NCBI RefSeq assembly: GCF_003474435.1
Contig: NZ_QRNF01000074.1
Span: forward strand, 1-6,794
Reading direction: 5' to 3'
Origin: Ruminococcus sp. AF46-10NS
Lineage (GTDB): Bacteria > Bacillota > Clostridia > Lachnospirales > Lachnospiraceae
Length of the DNA: 6,794 bases
Shown: positions 6,675 to 6,794 of the stretch, one piece after another
How the letters are laid out: every line of letters begins with the position of its first letter
How positions within the stretch are numbered: the first letter of the stretch is position 1
Notes under the pieces: generated by a model
What the model was told of the DNA's origin: nothing
Database searches by the model: none
What the model saw: the letters and a program-made list of their open reading frames with translations, nothing else
Position numbers and translations under genes: made by a program

Positions 6675-6794
6675 ATTCTTCGCAACCCCTTGAAAACACT
6701 GGATTTGTCGCAGGTGAGCTTTCCCTTATTATTTCCCTTGTGTTATATCGTCCCATCAGTGTTTATGCACTCTGATAAGGGCAAATACAAGGGC
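6625..6794. other. Unrecognised sequence after the permease break
   Basis: I cannot identify this stretch. It begins with an AT-rich part holding TTAATAA (6648-6654) and its complement TTATTAA (6668-6674). It ends with inverted repeats: CCCTTAT (6723-6729) with ATAAGGG (6775-6781), and CCCTTGTGTT (6735-6744) with AATACAAGGG (6784-6793, one G-U pair). A plus-strand frame stays open from 6675 to the window edge (40 codons) but has no clear start. It could be the edge of a mobile element or a recombination site; neither is shown. Confidence 0.35.

Noticed and set aside
6675..6794. Open plus-strand frame to the window edge as a new gene
   Set aside because: Only 40 codons, no start codon with ribosome binding site and no recognisable motif; a second frame is open over almost the same stretch.

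Overview
This AT-rich window has strong AGGAGG-type ribosome binding sites, tightly packed ATG-started genes, a VanR/VanZ/VanS-like cassette and an ECF sigma/anti-sigma pair. Together these point to a Gram-positive Firmicute, most likely a gut-type clostridium (Lachnospiraceae or a relative). The taxon is inferred from gene style, not proven. I see no rRNA, tRNA or CRISPR array.

Layout. Bases 1-207 hold a possible broken gene end and a strong hairpin that can terminate transcription from both sides. Bases 208-2124 (minus strand) are a two-gene operon: an ECF sigma factor followed, with a 4-base ATGA overlap, by a membrane anti-sigma-like protein with a large extracytoplasmic tail. Both genes carry a single-base-loss frameshift. 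Bases 2125-2504 are a divergent control region with a 44-bp near-perfect palindrome, a tandem repeat box and a promoter. Bases 2505-4803 (plus strand) are a response regulator, a VanZ-family membrane protein and a VanS-like histidine kinase, the kinase again frameshifted by one base. Bases 4804-4942 hold a second copy of the tandem repeat box, a promoter and a terminator nested in one another. Bases 4943-6674 are an ABC transporter: an intact ATPase and a permease that runs into unrelated sequence near 6624. The last 170 bases are unrecognised and rich in inverted repeats.

How the parts fit. The strongest finding is that the promoters of the response regulator and of the ABC transporter share one architecture: two 11-bp direct-repeat units, then 13 bp, a TTGWGA -35, a 19-bp spacer and a TAYAMT -10. 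This predicts that the response regulator activates both its own operon and the transporter, a cell-envelope or peptide-antibiotic detoxification circuit with VanZ as an extra resistance protein. No vancomycin ligase genes (vanH/A/X) are in view. Three regulators (sigma, anti-sigma, kinase) each lack one base and the permease is cut short, while the regulator, VanZ and ATPase are intact. The locus is therefore either decaying or affected by small sequencing deletions.
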